A DNA stretch of 64,000 nucleotides from Proluteimonas flavola (GCF_021191705.1 NZ_JAIWPU010000028.1:1-64000), one strand, 5' to 3'; positions 48,184 to 57,104 are shown, counted from the stretch's first letter. The notes: generated from the letters alone by a model not told the origin. Numbers and translations: made by a program.

Positions 48184-48927
48184 TTACGACGACGGCTGTG
48201 CGGGCGCGGCGGTGCCGTCCGCCGCACGGAGCAGCGGATACGGATTGACCGGCTCTCCGGTCCACCACTGCCGCTCCGGTGTCAGCCGGAACACCGCGAA
48301 ATGCAGATGCGGCGCGGCGGGATCCGCATTGCCGGTGCTGCCGACGGTGCCCAGCACGTCGCCGCGTTGTACCGTCGCGCCTTCGACCAGGCCCGGCGCA
48401 TACGCCTGCAGGTGCGCGTAGTAGTAGGAGAACTGCCCGCCGGGTTCGAACTGGTAGATCGTCAACCCACCGAGATCGCTGGTGAACAGCTTCTCGATCG
48501 TGCCGTCGGCGACGGCGAGGACCGGCGTGCCGGCCGGCGCCATGATGTCCAGCGCCTCGTGCTGGCGCTCGCCGCCGCGCGCATCGCCGAAGGTGTCGTG
48601 GATGTCGGCGATGGCGATCCCCTGCACCGGCAGCAACAGGCCATCGGGCGATGCGGAATCCATGGCCGCTGCCGTGGATGGCTGCACGGTCGCCGGATCA
48701 GGCGATATCGCCGCGACCGGCGCACCGATCACCGCTGCAGTCGCAGGTGGGTCCGCCACGCTGGACGTCGCAGTGCCGGCGACCGCCTGCGCGGACGCCA
48801 TGCCGGTCGTGTCGCTTGCCCGGCTCGCGCCCCGCTCGAACAGCGGCCCGCCCTGCCAGAAGAACCACGCGACATTGGCCAGCAGCAGCACCGCAATCAG
48901 CGCGATCCAGATTCCCGACCGTTGCAT
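48184..48927 (-). CDS. M23 family metallopeptidase, membrane anchored
   Basis: A 247-residue protein with an N-terminal membrane helix (IALIAVLLLANVAWFFW), an Ala/Thr/Pro-rich linker and a C-terminal LytM/M23 domain. Zinc-site motifs are HEALDIMAPAGTPVLAV and HLHFAVFRL, with the loop GGLTIYQFEPGGQFSYYYAHL. It should cleave peptidoglycan peptide cross-bridges or act as a regulator. The ATG lies three bases after the L,D-transpeptidase stop, making a cell-wall remodelling pair. Confidence 0.9.
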   Translation of the reverse strand: MQRSGIWIALIAVLLLANVAWFFWQGGPLFERGASRASDTTGMASAQAVAGTATSSVADPPATAAVIGAPVAAISPDPATVQPSTAAAMDSASPDGLLLPVQGIAIADIHDTFGDARGGERQHEALDIMAPAGTPVLAVADGTIEKLFTSDLGGLTIYQFEPGGQFSYYYAHLQAYAPGLVEGATVQRGDVLGTVGSTGNADPAAPHLHFAVFRLTPERQWWTGEPVNPYPLLRAADGTAAPAQPSS

Positions 48928-48930
48928 CGC

Positions 48931-49944
48931 TTACTCCTCCAGGAGCGCGACCGTACCCGGCTTGACCACGTCGGCGACGCGGCGCGCGCTCCAGTTGGTC
49001 ATGCGGATGCAGCCGTGCGACTGGGTCTTGCCGATGTTCTGCGGCTCGGGCGTGCCGTGGATGCCGTAATGCGGCTTCGACAGATCGATCCACACCGTGC
49101 CGACCGGATTGTTCGGACCGGCCGGCAGCACAGCCTTCGCATGCGATGGGTCGGCGTCCCAGAACAGCTCCGGGTTGTAGTGGAAGGTGGGATCGGTGGC
49201 GACGCCCTCGATCTTCCACTCGCCGATCGGCAGCGGATCGTGCTCGGTGCCGGTCGATGCCGGGAACTGCGCATAGACCGTGCCGCCCGCATCGACCAGA
49301 CGCACGACCGAATCCGACTTGCTGACGACCACGCGCGCCGGCTCGGCCAGCGGCGCGGCCTCGGCGACGTTCGGGACGACGATTCGCGAACCGGCCTTGA
49401 AGTCGCTGCCGGGATTGAGCCGGCGCAGCAGCGCGGGCGATGCGTGGAAGCGTTCGCCGAGTGCTTCGACGACGTTCTCGAAACCAAGGGCGTCCTGCTT
49501 CGACTGCGCCATCATGTCGTCGGGCACCGCGACGAACGGACCGGCGACCTCTTCGGCCGTCAGCGTGTGCGCGAGCAACGCGGGTGCACTGTCGCCGGTC
49601 AACGCGTCCCAGGTAGGCGCATCAAGTTCACCGCTCGCGTCGATCCCGCGGAAGCGCTGGAACGCGGCGATCGCACGTGTGGTGTTGGTGCCGCCGCGCG
49701 CGTCGATCTCGCCGGGGGAGAAATGCACGCGATCGAGCAGCACCTGGGTGCGCAGCATCGCGGCATCGCCGGCGTCCATGTCGGCCGCGTTGACCGACTC
49801 GACCGTCAACGTCGATGACGCCTCGGCGGTCTGCGCGGCGTCCTCGCGCGCCGGGGCGTCCTGCGCGAACGCGGGCGCTGCGACCAGCAGCAGGGCAAAT
49901 GCGCAGACAGGCGCGCGGGCGGTGCGGATCCAGTGGGCGGGCAT
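48931..49944 (-). CDS. L,D-transpeptidase (YkuD family) with peptidoglycan-binding region
   Basis: A 337-residue periplasmic enzyme with a signal peptide (cleavage near PAFAQD). A peptidoglycan-binding-like helical part follows (about 65-120, LLDRVHFSPGEIDARGGTNT, AFQRFRGIDASGELD), then a LysM-like segment (ERFHASPALLRRLNPGSDFK) and a C-terminal YkuD domain. The active-site motif is HGTPEPQNIGKTQSHGCIRM with the catalytic Cys. It forms 3-3 cross-links or attaches proteins to peptidoglycan. It is followed by the M23 gene after three bases. Confidence 0.93.
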   Translation of the reverse strand: MPAHWIRTARAPVCAFALLLVAAPAFAQDAPAREDAAQTAEASSTLTVESVNAADMDAGDAAMLRTQVLLDRVHFSPGEIDARGGTNTTRAIAAFQRFRGIDASGELDAPTWDALTGDSAPALLAHTLTAEEVAGPFVAVPDDMMAQSKQDALGFENVVEALGERFHASPALLRRLNPGSDFKAGSRIVVPNVAEAAPLAEPARVVVSKSDSVVRLVDAGGTVYAQFPASTGTEHDPLPIGEWKIEGVATDPTFHYNPELFWDADPSHAKAVLPAGPNNPVGTVWIDLSKPHYGIHGTPEPQNIGKTQSHGCIRMTNWSARRVADVVKPGTVALLEE

Positions 49945-50045
49945 GGCGTCGTTCCTTGGGCTCGAGACGCCGCATGCTCCCGGCGCGCGCGCGCCGGTCG
50001 CGTGAAGCCGCGCGCGGAGCGTTCAGCCGGGCCCTCCCGGCCACA

Positions 50046-50069
50046 TCGCGGACCGAGGGCAGGGATTCG
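50046..50069. repeat. Inverted copy of part of the gntR-type coding sequence
   Basis: These 24 bases are the exact reverse complement of 50284-50307, inside the helix-turn-helix region of the downstream regulator gene. Similarity continues a little on both sides, including GCCGGG beyond a two-mismatch stretch. The copy is in a non-coding gap 107 bases upstream of the regulator ATG. The rest of the gap 49945-50154 shows only a TTGACG at 50140. Confidence 0.85.
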
Positions 50070-50154
50070 AAGGGTCATGCAATCCGCGCCGTGATCGACG
50101 ATCAGGCGGGATTCCCGTCCATCCACGTGCGAACGGCACTTGACGCAGATCCAA

Positions 50155-50176
50155 GTGTATTGTTGTATTGATACAC
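50155..50176. promoter_or_regulatory. Operator palindrome in front of the GntR gene
   Basis: GTGTAT (50155-50160) and ATACAC (50171-50176) form a perfect inverted repeat with a ten-base centre, ending directly at the ATG. GntR/YtrA regulators often bind GT-N-AC palindromes at their own promoters. A TTGACG at 50140-50145 could be the -35, which would put the transcription start close to the ATG. Confidence 0.65.
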
Positions 50177-50566
50177 ATGGACGCAAGCCTGCTCTCGATC
50201 CAGCCCAACGCCGCCGAACCCCTGTATCGGCAGATCACCGGGCAGATCCGTCGGCTGGCCGCGGGCGGTGTGCTGCGACCCGGCGAATCCCTGCCCTCGG
50301 TCCGCGAGGTCGCCGGGCTGCATGCGATCAATCCGATGACCGTGTCCAAGGCCTACAGCCAACTCGAAGCCGAAGGCGTGCTGCTGCGGCTGCGCGGCAA
50401 GGGCATGGTCGTCGCCGATCACGCCGCGCCACCCGATCTCGCCGCGCGCTGGGCGCTGATCGACCCGGCGCTGGATGCGCTGGCGCGCCAGGCGCGCGAA
50501 CTCGAACTCCCGGCCGATGCCCTGCTCGACCGCCTCAAGACCCGACTCACGGAGGATCCGCAATGA
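50177..50566 (+). CDS. GntR family regulator, YtrA subfamily
   Basis: A 129-residue regulator with the winged helix-turn-helix (PLYRQITGQIRRLAAGGVLR, SLPSVREVAGLHAINPMTVS, LEAEGVLLRLRGKGMVV) and a short C-terminal dimerisation helix pair, the YtrA type that controls adjacent ABC exporters. The ATG at 50177 follows the operator and has no Shine-Dalgarno, so a leaderless message is possible. Its stop overlaps the ATPase ATG (ATGA). The encoded protein probably represses its own operon until an inducer such as an envelope-active drug is sensed. Confidence 0.92.
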   Translation: MDASLLSIQPNAAEPLYRQITGQIRRLAAGGVLRPGESLPSVREVAGLHAINPMTVSKAYSQLEAEGVLLRLRGKGMVVADHAAPPDLAARWALIDPALDALARQARELELPADALLDRLKTRLTEDPQ

Positions 50567-51474
50567 ACGCGATGCTCGAACGCGCCCTGCCCACCCTCGA
50601 TTCCGCGGCGCCACTCGCCGTCGATGGCCTGATCAAGCAGTACGACCACCGCAGCGTGTTGCGCGGCGTGTCGCTCGACGTGGAACCGGGCACGGTGCTC
50701 GGCCTGATCGGGCGCAACGGCGCCGGCAAGAGCACGCTGATCCGGGCGATGCTCGGCCTGATCGAGCCCGATGCGGGCGACGCGACGGTATGGGGCACGC
50801 CAGCGCTGCGCCTGACCGACGCTATCAAGCAGCGCCTGGGCTACGTGCCGCAGCAGCCCGAGGCGATGGCCTGGCTGAAGGTCGGCGAGATGCTGGATTT
50901 CATCGGGCGTTTCTATCCGCGCTGGGATGCCGCGTACGTCGACGCAACCCTGGAACGCTGGAACCTGCCGCGCAAGCGTGTGCTGGCCAAACTGTCACCG
51001 GGCGAACGCCAGCGTGTCGCGATCCTGCGTGCGCTCGCGCCGCAACCCGAACTGCTGGTGCTCGACGAACCGGCGTCGGCGCTCGATCCCGTCGGCCGCC
51101 GCGAACTGCTGCGCGAGATCGCCTCGCGCGCCGGCGAGTCCGGCACCACGGTGCTGTTCTCGACCCACATCGTGTCCGACCTCGAACGCGTCGCCTCGCA
51201 CGTCGCCTTCCTGCACGAGGGCCAGCTGCTGCTGCACAGCGAGCTCGACAGCCTCAAGGAACGCAACCTGCGCCTGCACGTGCCCGAAGCCGTCGCCGCG
51301 CAGCTGCGCGAGGACGTGCCCGGCGAAGTCTCGCGACGTGCGCATCCCTACGGAGGCCTGTCGATCACGGTCTTGCGCGGCGAAAACGCAGCCTGGCCCG
51401 ACCTGCTGCAGGTACCCGGCGTGCGCGCCGAAGCATTGCCGCTGGAGGATCTGTTCATCGAGGTGTCGGCATGA
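50563..51474 (+). CDS. ABC transporter ATP-binding protein
   Basis: A 303-residue ATPase with Walker A GRNGAGKSTLIRAMLGL, signature variant LSPGERQRVAILRAL (LSPGE in place of LSGGQ), Walker B LLVLDEPASALDP and switch FSTHIVSDLER. A C-terminal accessory domain of about 80 residues follows, as in CcmA/YtrB-type exporters. GGAGG lies upstream and it overlaps both neighbours by four bases, so the three genes are one unit. Confidence 0.93.
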   Translation: MNAMLERALPTLDSAAPLAVDGLIKQYDHRSVLRGVSLDVEPGTVLGLIGRNGAGKSTLIRAMLGLIEPDAGDATVWGTPALRLTDAIKQRLGYVPQQPEAMAWLKVGEMLDFIGRFYPRWDAAYVDATLERWNLPRKRVLAKLSPGERQRVAILRALAPQPELLVLDEPASALDPVGRRELLREIASRAGESGTTVLFSTHIVSDLERVASHVAFLHEGQLLLHSELDSLKERNLRLHVPEAVAAQLREDVPGEVSRRAHPYGGLSITVLRGENAAWPDLLQVPGVRAEALPLEDLFIEVSA

Positions 51475-52943
51475 GCGCGATCGTGATGCCGACGCCCCGT
51501 ATCGGTGGACCGGCCGATGCCCTCGCCGCCCTGCGCGCGTCGACCTCCGGCCGCCATCGCGTGTGGATGCTGGTGGTGGCGGCGACGATGCTGTGTCTCG
51601 CAGGCGTGGTCGCGGTACTCGCGCCGGTAGACTCGAACCGGTACGACTTCATCGCCCTGTTCGCCGTGCTGGCCAACTTCGTGCTGTGGTCTGGCCTGCT
51701 CGGACGTCTGGTGCTGCTGCGCAGCCAGGCAATGCACGGATGCATGCCGGGCATCCATGCCGCGAGCCGCCTCGCCGTGTCGCTGGGCGTGCTGGTCACG
51801 GTCCTGTTGCCGGGCGTGCTGCTGCTCGCGGCCGGGGTGGAGCCGGTGCGGGCCTTCGCGATTCCCGCGCTCGGCGCGCTGGCCGGCCTGCTGTTCGTAC
51901 TGGCGCCGCCGCCGGTCGTGGGCGTCATGTTCATGCTGCCGGGCATGATCCACCTGGTACCGCGGGACGTGTTCGCAGCGCTGGAACGCGCATTCGGCAT
52001 CGAGCTGTTTCCGAGCGCACCGCTGCCGCTGCTGGTGGCGGTCTGCACCGTGACTGTCATCTGGCTCTGGACCCGCGCATCGCGGATCGCGGATCCCGAG
52101 TCCATTCCACGCTGGCGCCGTCCGATGGTGATGTTCAATCCCGGAAATGCGATGGATTTTGGCACCGGCGATACCGACGCCACCGCCCGGGATCTCCAGG
52201 GACGCACCGGTTGGCTGGTGCCCGCGACCCGCGCCGACAACGCCGGACCGCACGATCCGCGTTCAGCGATCGGCGCAGCGCTCGGCGGCGCGATGGGGCA
52301 GGTCGCGCCGCGCGAAGCACGCAGGCAATGGGCCCTGATCGCATTGGCGGTGAGCGCGTTGCTGGTCATTCCGTTCCGCGGCGATTCGTTGCTGGTCCGG
52401 GACGGCCTGCTGGTTGGCGGCCTCGTCGGCCTGCTCGCGGCCGGCTGGACCTTGGCGATGCGGCTCGATCGCCAGCGCCAGCGGCCGTCGGGAGAGTTCG
52501 CGGAGCTCGCATTGCTGCCGGGCCTGGGAGATCCGCGCGCAGCCCGCCGTTCGTTGCTGCAGGGCGTGATGCACCGGCTCGCCCGGCTGATGCTGGTCGC
52601 GTTCGCGGCGCTGCTGCTGTTCGCCTGGATCCGGGAGATCGCGTGGCCCCACTTCGCCCTGCTCGTCGCCATGCTCGTGGGCGTCGGCGCAGGCAGTGTG
52701 CTGATGTGCCTAGTCGCGCTGGCCGGGCCGGGCCTGCGCTCGATCCGCATGGGCCTGGTGATGCTGCCGTTGATGATCGCGGCGACGGCGACGCTCATGG
52801 TCGTGGCGATCGGGATTCCGATCGACGGGAACCTCCCGGCCTGGGCGACGACGTGGACCCTGCTCACCTGCGCCTATCTGGGGGCCGCGACCCGTCCGCT
52901 GCGGAAGTTCCACGCGCGAGCGCATGCGTTCGTCTTGGAGTGA
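51471..52943 (+). CDS. ABC exporter membrane subunit (poorly conserved)
   Basis: A 490-residue membrane protein with about ten to twelve hydrophobic segments in two groups (about 30-190 and 290-480) separated by a hydrophilic stretch containing NPGNAMDFGTGDTDATARDL. It starts four bases before the ATPase stop and is almost certainly the partner permease. I recognise no specific substrate family. Members of such YtrA-ABC units are linked to export of antimicrobials or envelope stress. Confidence 0.8.
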   Translation: MSAIVMPTPRIGGPADALAALRASTSGRHRVWMLVVAATMLCLAGVVAVLAPVDSNRYDFIALFAVLANFVLWSGLLGRLVLLRSQAMHGCMPGIHAASRLAVSLGVLVTVLLPGVLLLAAGVEPVRAFAIPALGALAGLLFVLAPPPVVGVMFMLPGMIHLVPRDVFAALERAFGIELFPSAPLPLLVAVCTVTVIWLWTRASRIADPESIPRWRRPMVMFNPGNAMDFGTGDTDATARDLQGRTGWLVPATRADNAGPHDPRSAIGAALGGAMGQVAPREARRQWALIALAVSALLVIPFRGDSLLVRDGLLVGGLVGLLAAGWTLAMRLDRQRQRPSGEFAELALLPGLGDPRAARRSLLQGVMHRLARLMLVAFAALLLFAWIREIAWPHFALLVAMLVGVGAGSVLMCLVALAGPGLRSIRMGLVMLPLMIAATATLMVVAIGIPIDGNLPAWATTWTLLTCAYLGAATRPLRKFHARAHAFVLE

Positions 52944-53043
52944 ACCGCCGCAAGACCTTGATTGCCGGTTAAGCCCACCCGGCGCATGATCGAATCCCAG
53001 TCATCCATCCTGCGCGCACCGCCCGCAGTCGGGAGTCCCCGCG

Positions 53044-53607
53044 ATGAATCGTCGATCCCTGCCCCTGTTGCTCGCCGCTGCGTTGAGCGCCCTCGCCATG
53101 CCGGCCCTTGCGGGCAACGATGTCACCGATCCCGAACTGCCGCGCAGCCTGGCCGGCGACAGCCCGGTTGCGGTGCAGTGGACCGATCCCGAAGCATTCT
53201 CCGACATCCGCTTCAGCGGCAATCGCTGGGAAGCGCGTCGCGGCGACTGGGTCGAGCAGATCGCCCGGTACGTGCGCCAGCGCGCCGAGCGTGAGCTGCC
53301 CGCCGGCAGCACGCTCGACGTGACCATCCGGGACATCCGCCGCGCCGGCATGTACGAGCCGTGGAACGGCCCGCGGATGGACCACGTACGGATCATCAAG
53401 GATCATTACCCGCCGCGCATCGATCTCGACTTCGTGCTGCGCGATGCAGACGGCCACGTGGTCGCCGAGGGTGCGCGCGAACTGCGCGACCTGGGTTTCC
53501 TCAACCGTGCCGGCGCGGCAATGAACAGCGATGCGCTGCGATACGAAAAGCAGTTGATCGACGACTGGCTGCGACGCGACCTGCGTTCGACGATCGCGCA
53601 GCGCTGA
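53044..53607 (+). CDS. DUF3016 family periplasmic protein
   Basis: A 187-residue protein with a signal peptide (about 1-23, SALAMPALA then GN). The mature part has VAVQWTDPEAFSDIRFSG, YVRQRAERELPAGSTLDVTI and a closing LIDDWLRRDLRSTI, features of DUF3016, a family of unknown function. GGAG precedes the ATG. An intrinsic terminator follows at 53623. Confidence 0.82.
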   Translation: MNRRSLPLLLAAALSALAMPALAGNDVTDPELPRSLAGDSPVAVQWTDPEAFSDIRFSGNRWEARRGDWVEQIARYVRQRAERELPAGSTLDVTIRDIRRAGMYEPWNGPRMDHVRIIKDHYPPRIDLDFVLRDADGHVVAEGARELRDLGFLNRAGAAMNSDALRYEKQLIDDWLRRDLRSTIAQR

Positions 53608-53622
53608 TCGTCTGAGACAGAA

Positions 53623-53644
53623 AAGCCGCGCGGAAGCGCGGCTT
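53623..53644 (+). terminator. Intrinsic terminator of the DUF3016 gene
   Basis: AAGCCGCGC-GGAA-GCGCGGCTT with a T-rich tail (CTTCTTT) 15 bases after the stop. Confidence 0.85.
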
Positions 53645-53675
53645 CTTCTTTGAAGCACGTCTCGCGAAGTTCCCC

Positions 53676-53743
53676 TGTAGGAGCGCGCTCGCGCGCGAAG
53701 GGCTTTGCCGGTGAAGCCAATGGCGCGCAAGCGCGCTCCTGCA
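53676..53743. repeat. REP-type hairpin element
   Basis: TGTAGGAGCGCGCTCGCGCG on the left and GCGCGCAAGCGCGCTCCTGC on the right, flanked by the terminators of two convergent genes. Confidence 0.82.
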
Positions 53744-53765
53744 CAAGGCATGCTCCCGCCCAAAG

Positions 53766-53792
53766 AAAAGGCCGCGCAGTGCGCGGCCTTTT
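53766..53792 (-). terminator. Intrinsic terminator of the BCCT transporter gene
   Basis: AAAAGGCCGCGCA and GTGCGCGGCCTTTT form a strong stem with A and T runs on both sides, ten bases beyond the transporter stop. Confidence 0.9.
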
Positions 53793-53801
53793 CCGTTGCA
53801 A

Positions 53802-55814
53802 TCAACGCACCACGTTGAGGAAGTGGATATGCCGCTGGTACTGGTCGAGCACGTCGTGGATCAGCTCGTCCTTGCGCCAGCCCATCACGTCGTAATCCTG
53901 GCCGCCTTCGCGCAGGTGGACTTCACCGCGATAGAAGCGGTCGGTTTCCTTCCGGCGACGGCGCGGGTCCTCGAACATGAAGCTCGGCGGCTCGTACGGC
54001 ACCGGACGCACGGAGTAGAAGAAGTCCATCTCCTCGCCGTGGCCGACCTGCAGCCAGATGCGGCCGTCCTCGCCTTCTTCCACCGCGACATCGAGGGACT
54101 GCTTGCGCAGTTCCGCGGCCACGTCCTCGAACGCCGGCTTGACCTGCGTCTGCAGGAACGCGAGCACTTCCTTCTGCATCGGATGGTGGGCGAGCGAGCG
54201 CAGGCGCGCCTTCCAGTCGCCGCCCCCTCCGATGCCGACCGGTGCGATGCGCGCGTCGCGCAGGCTGTCGCGCTTGACCACTTCCAGACGCATCGCCCGC
54301 ACCATGCCCCAGCACATCAGGATCATGACCACGGTGAACGGCAGCGCGGAAGCGATCGTCGCCGCCTGCAGCGCGGCCAGGCCACCGGCGAGCAGAAGGG
54401 CGATCGCGACCACACCTTCGGCCAGCGCCCAGAAGATGCGCTGCCACACCGGCGATTCCTCCTCGCCCTTCGTCGTGAGCATGTCGATCACCAGCGAGCC
54501 GGAGTCGGACGACGTCACGAAGAAGATCACCACCAATGCGGTCGCCAGACCCGAGGTGATCGTCGAGAACGGCAGGTTCTCGAGGAACTGGAAGATCGCA
54601 ACCGAACTGTCGGCCGCCACCGCATCGACGAGCTGCGTCGCCCCGTCGACCATGACCATGTGCAGCGCGGTGTTGCCGTAGATGGTCATCCACAGGAAGG
54701 TGAAGCCCAGCGGCACCAGCAGCACGCCGACGACGAACTCGCGGATCGTGCGGCCACGCGAGATGCGCGCGATGAACATGCCGACGAACGGGGACCAGGC
54801 GATCCACCAGCCCCAGTAGAACAGCGTCCAGCCGCCCAGCCAGGTGCCGCGGGACTCGTAGGCGTACAGGTTGAACGTCATCGCGAACACGTTCGAGATG
54901 TACATGCCGGTGTTCTGCACGAAGGTCTGCATCAGATAGACCGTCGGGCCGGCGATCAGCACGAAGGCCAGCAGCGCCACCGCCATGATCATGTTGAGCT
55001 CGGACAGACGGCGCACGCCCTTGTCCAGGCCGCTGGCCACCGAACCCGTCGCGATCAGCGTGATCACGCTGATCAGGATCACCTGCGTCGTCGTGCCGAC
55101 CGGCATGTCGAACAGATAGTTCAGACCGGCGTTGATCTGGATCACGCCCAGACCCAGCGACGTCGCCAGACCGAAGATCGTGCCGAGCACGGCGAAGGTG
55201 TCGACCGCGTGGCCGATCGGGCCGTGGATGCGATCGCCGATCAGTGGATACAGCGACGACCGGATGCGCAGCGGCAGGCCGTGGCGGTAGGCGAAGTACG
55301 CCAGCGACAGCGCGACCACCGCGTAGATCGCCCACGCGTGGATGCCCCAGTGGAAGAAGGTGATGCGCATCGCCTGCCGCGCGGCGGCGACCGTCTGCGC
55401 ATCGCCGACCGGCGGTTCGGCGTAATGCATGATCGGCTCGGCGACACCGAAGAACATCAGGCCGATGCCCATGCCGGCGGCGAACAGCATCGCGAACCAG
55501 GTCGCGTAGCTGTAATCGGGACTGCTGTGGTCGGGGCCGAGTTTCAGGCGGCCGAAGCCGCTGATCGCGATGCCGACGATGAAGACAAGGAAGCCGGCGA
55601 CCGCGAGCACGGTGAACCAGCCCGCCTCGTCGGCCACCCAGGCCTTGGCATGGCCGAACATCGTGTCCATCGCCTCGGGCGCGAGGAAGGACATCACGAT
55701 CAGCGCCAGCACGATCAGTGCCGACGGATAGAACACGGGACCGAGGATGCGCGAGTGCCAGCGTTCTGGCGGCGCGGCCGGACCGGTGTCCGGACGCACG
55801 GTGGGATCGTTCAT
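53802..55814 (-). CDS. betT: BCCT family transporter, BetT-like (choline/betaine)
   Basis: A 670-residue transporter with twelve helices and a long cytoplasmic C-terminal domain of about 140 residues (from RDSLRDARIAPVG to HIHFLNVVR), as in E. coli BetT where the tail senses osmotic state. The family signature WWIAWSPFVGMFIARISRGR is intact, and the substrate-box segment is FFHWGIHAWAIYAVVALSLA. GMGIGLMFFGVAEP points to proton or sodium coupling of the choline-glycine betaine type. AGGA precedes the ATG. A hairpin sits in the leader. No bet dehydrogenase genes are nearby. Confidence 0.92.
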   Translation of the reverse strand: MNDPTVRPDTGPAAPPERWHSRILGPVFYPSALIVLALIVMSFLAPEAMDTMFGHAKAWVADEAGWFTVLAVAGFLVFIVGIAISGFGRLKLGPDHSSPDYSYATWFAMLFAAGMGIGLMFFGVAEPIMHYAEPPVGDAQTVAAARQAMRITFFHWGIHAWAIYAVVALSLAYFAYRHGLPLRIRSSLYPLIGDRIHGPIGHAVDTFAVLGTIFGLATSLGLGVIQINAGLNYLFDMPVGTTTQVILISVITLIATGSVASGLDKGVRRLSELNMIMAVALLAFVLIAGPTVYLMQTFVQNTGMYISNVFAMTFNLYAYESRGTWLGGWTLFYWGWWIAWSPFVGMFIARISRGRTIREFVVGVLLVPLGFTFLWMTIYGNTALHMVMVDGATQLVDAVAADSSVAIFQFLENLPFSTITSGLATALVVIFFVTSSDSGSLVIDMLTTKGEEESPVWQRIFWALAEGVVAIALLLAGGLAALQAATIASALPFTVVMILMCWGMVRAMRLEVVKRDSLRDARIAPVGIGGGGDWKARLRSLAHHPMQKEVLAFLQTQVKPAFEDVAAELRKQSLDVAVEEGEDGRIWLQVGHGEEMDFFYSVRPVPYEPPSFMFEDPRRRRKETDRFYRGEVHLREGGQDYDVMGWRKDELIHDVLDQYQRHIHFLNVVR

Positions 55815-55831
55815 GGGAAGTCCTCATGGCA

Positions 55832-55877
55832 GGACGCGGCAGCGCGGTGGCAACGTGGACCGGATGCTGCCGCGTCC
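55832..55877 (-). promoter_or_regulatory. Hairpin in the betT leader
   Basis: GGACGCGGCAGC and GCTGCCGCGTCC are perfect 12-bp inverted arms with a 22-base loop. The structure ends 17 bases before the betT ATG, next to the Shine-Dalgarno, within the 126-base gap that separates the porin from the transporter. Confidence 0.6.
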
Positions 55878-55940
55878 AGGTGAAACCGCCGGCGACCGGC
55901 AGCCGTATCGATGCGGCCGGGCAGCGCGCCCGGCCGTGGA

Positions 55941-57056
55941 TCAGAAGTAGAAGCCGACGTTGACGTTGAGCCGCGAGTGCCAGCCATCGTTGGCCGGATC
56001 GCGCACGCCGATGCCGGGGCCGCCGGCGAACCACATGTTCCTGCCGGCGATCCAGTCGACGTAGGTCAGCATCGCGCCCTTGCCGAAGCTGCAGCCGGTG
56101 ACGTTCTGGATCGAATCGCGCAGACCCGGGTCGTTGCCGACCGGCAAGGTCGCGCTGGCGTTGTTGTAGCAGGTGATGCTGTCGAACCAGCCGGTGCGCT
56201 GCATGTCGTACGCGACGTTCAAGGTCGGCACATCGGCCTGCGACGCGATCTCGAACGGGAACATGAAGGCCGACATCGCGATGCGCGATTCCGGGTTGTC
56301 GTAGCGGTAGCGCGCCCACTGCGCCTGCAGCGTCAGCGGACCGCGCACCCACTGCCCGTGCACGGCGGCGCCGGCGTGGTCGTGCCTGCCGCCGTCGAGC
56401 CGGTTCTCGATGCGTCCTGCGAAGGCCGATGCGCCCCAGCTCGTGTCCCAACCGTCGGCTTCGCTGGTGTGCGCGTAGCGCACGATGCCGCGTTCGCGCT
56501 CTCGGTAGGGCAGATCCCTGGTCGTCGCGACGTCGAACGAATACCGGTCGAAGTTCGCGCCGGTACCGTACTCGTCGCCGGCGAACACGCCCGCGTGCCA
56601 CTGGTGCGCGCCGGACTGGCGCTGCCACACCACGCCGAGGTCGTAATCGTCCTCGATGCCGAGGTAATAGCCCGAGCCGAACCAGAAATTGTGCGAGGCC
56701 GTGGGCAGCAGGCCGAACGGCACCTGCTGGATACCGGCGCGGATGTCGGACGTGGCGCCGTCGCTGCCGTCTTCGAGTTTCCAGCCTGCGTAAGCGTGGT
56801 GCACGGCGTCGAATCCGTCGTACCAGCGATACTGCAGCGAGAAGAACGCCGGACCGGCGTTGCCGCGTGCATCGACCCGGAGGAGTTCGAGTTCGGGACC
56901 GCTGCTGGGCCCGTAATCGAGCCACCCGTAATTGAAGCGGACCGCGCCGCCGAGTTCGAAACCGGGTGTTTCGTCGGCATTGTCCTGCGCCGGCACTGCG
57001 GGCGCCGCAGCCACGAAAACACCACACAACAACCACTTGAAACCGCGCGAAATCAC
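55941..57056 (-). CDS. Outer-membrane porin-like protein
   Basis: A 371-residue barrel protein beginning at GTG (57056), with GAGGAGGG ten bases upstream; an ATG 12 codons earlier is the alternative. The signal peptide contains FKWLLCGVFVAAAPAVPAQ. Strands such as AGPAFFSLQYRWYDGFDAVH and WHAGVFAGDEYGTGANF alternate, and the end LNVNVGFYF has the terminal Phe for insertion. Two Cys (SITCYNN and VTGCSFG) could form a disulfide. It lies upstream of betT on the same strand and could admit its substrate across the outer membrane, which is inference. Confidence 0.82.
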   Translation of the reverse strand: MISRGFKWLLCGVFVAAAPAVPAQDNADETPGFELGGAVRFNYGWLDYGPSSGPELELLRVDARGNAGPAFFSLQYRWYDGFDAVHHAYAGWKLEDGSDGATSDIRAGIQQVPFGLLPTASHNFWFGSGYYLGIEDDYDLGVVWQRQSGAHQWHAGVFAGDEYGTGANFDRYSFDVATTRDLPYRERERGIVRYAHTSEADGWDTSWGASAFAGRIENRLDGGRHDHAGAAVHGQWVRGPLTLQAQWARYRYDNPESRIAMSAFMFPFEIASQADVPTLNVAYDMQRTGWFDSITCYNNASATLPVGNDPGLRDSIQNVTGCSFGKGAMLTYVDWIAGRNMWFAGGPGIGVRDPANDGWHSRLNVNVGFYF

Positions 57057-57104
57057 GACGGGCCTGCCCTCCTCGATGCACTCGTATTGCAATGCAGGCC
57101 GGCC

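Noticed and set aside
50055-50085. A tRNA-like T-loop sequence (TTCGAATCC on the minus strand)
   Set aside because: No cloverleaf can be drawn, and the sequence is explained as an inverted copy of part of the GntR gene.
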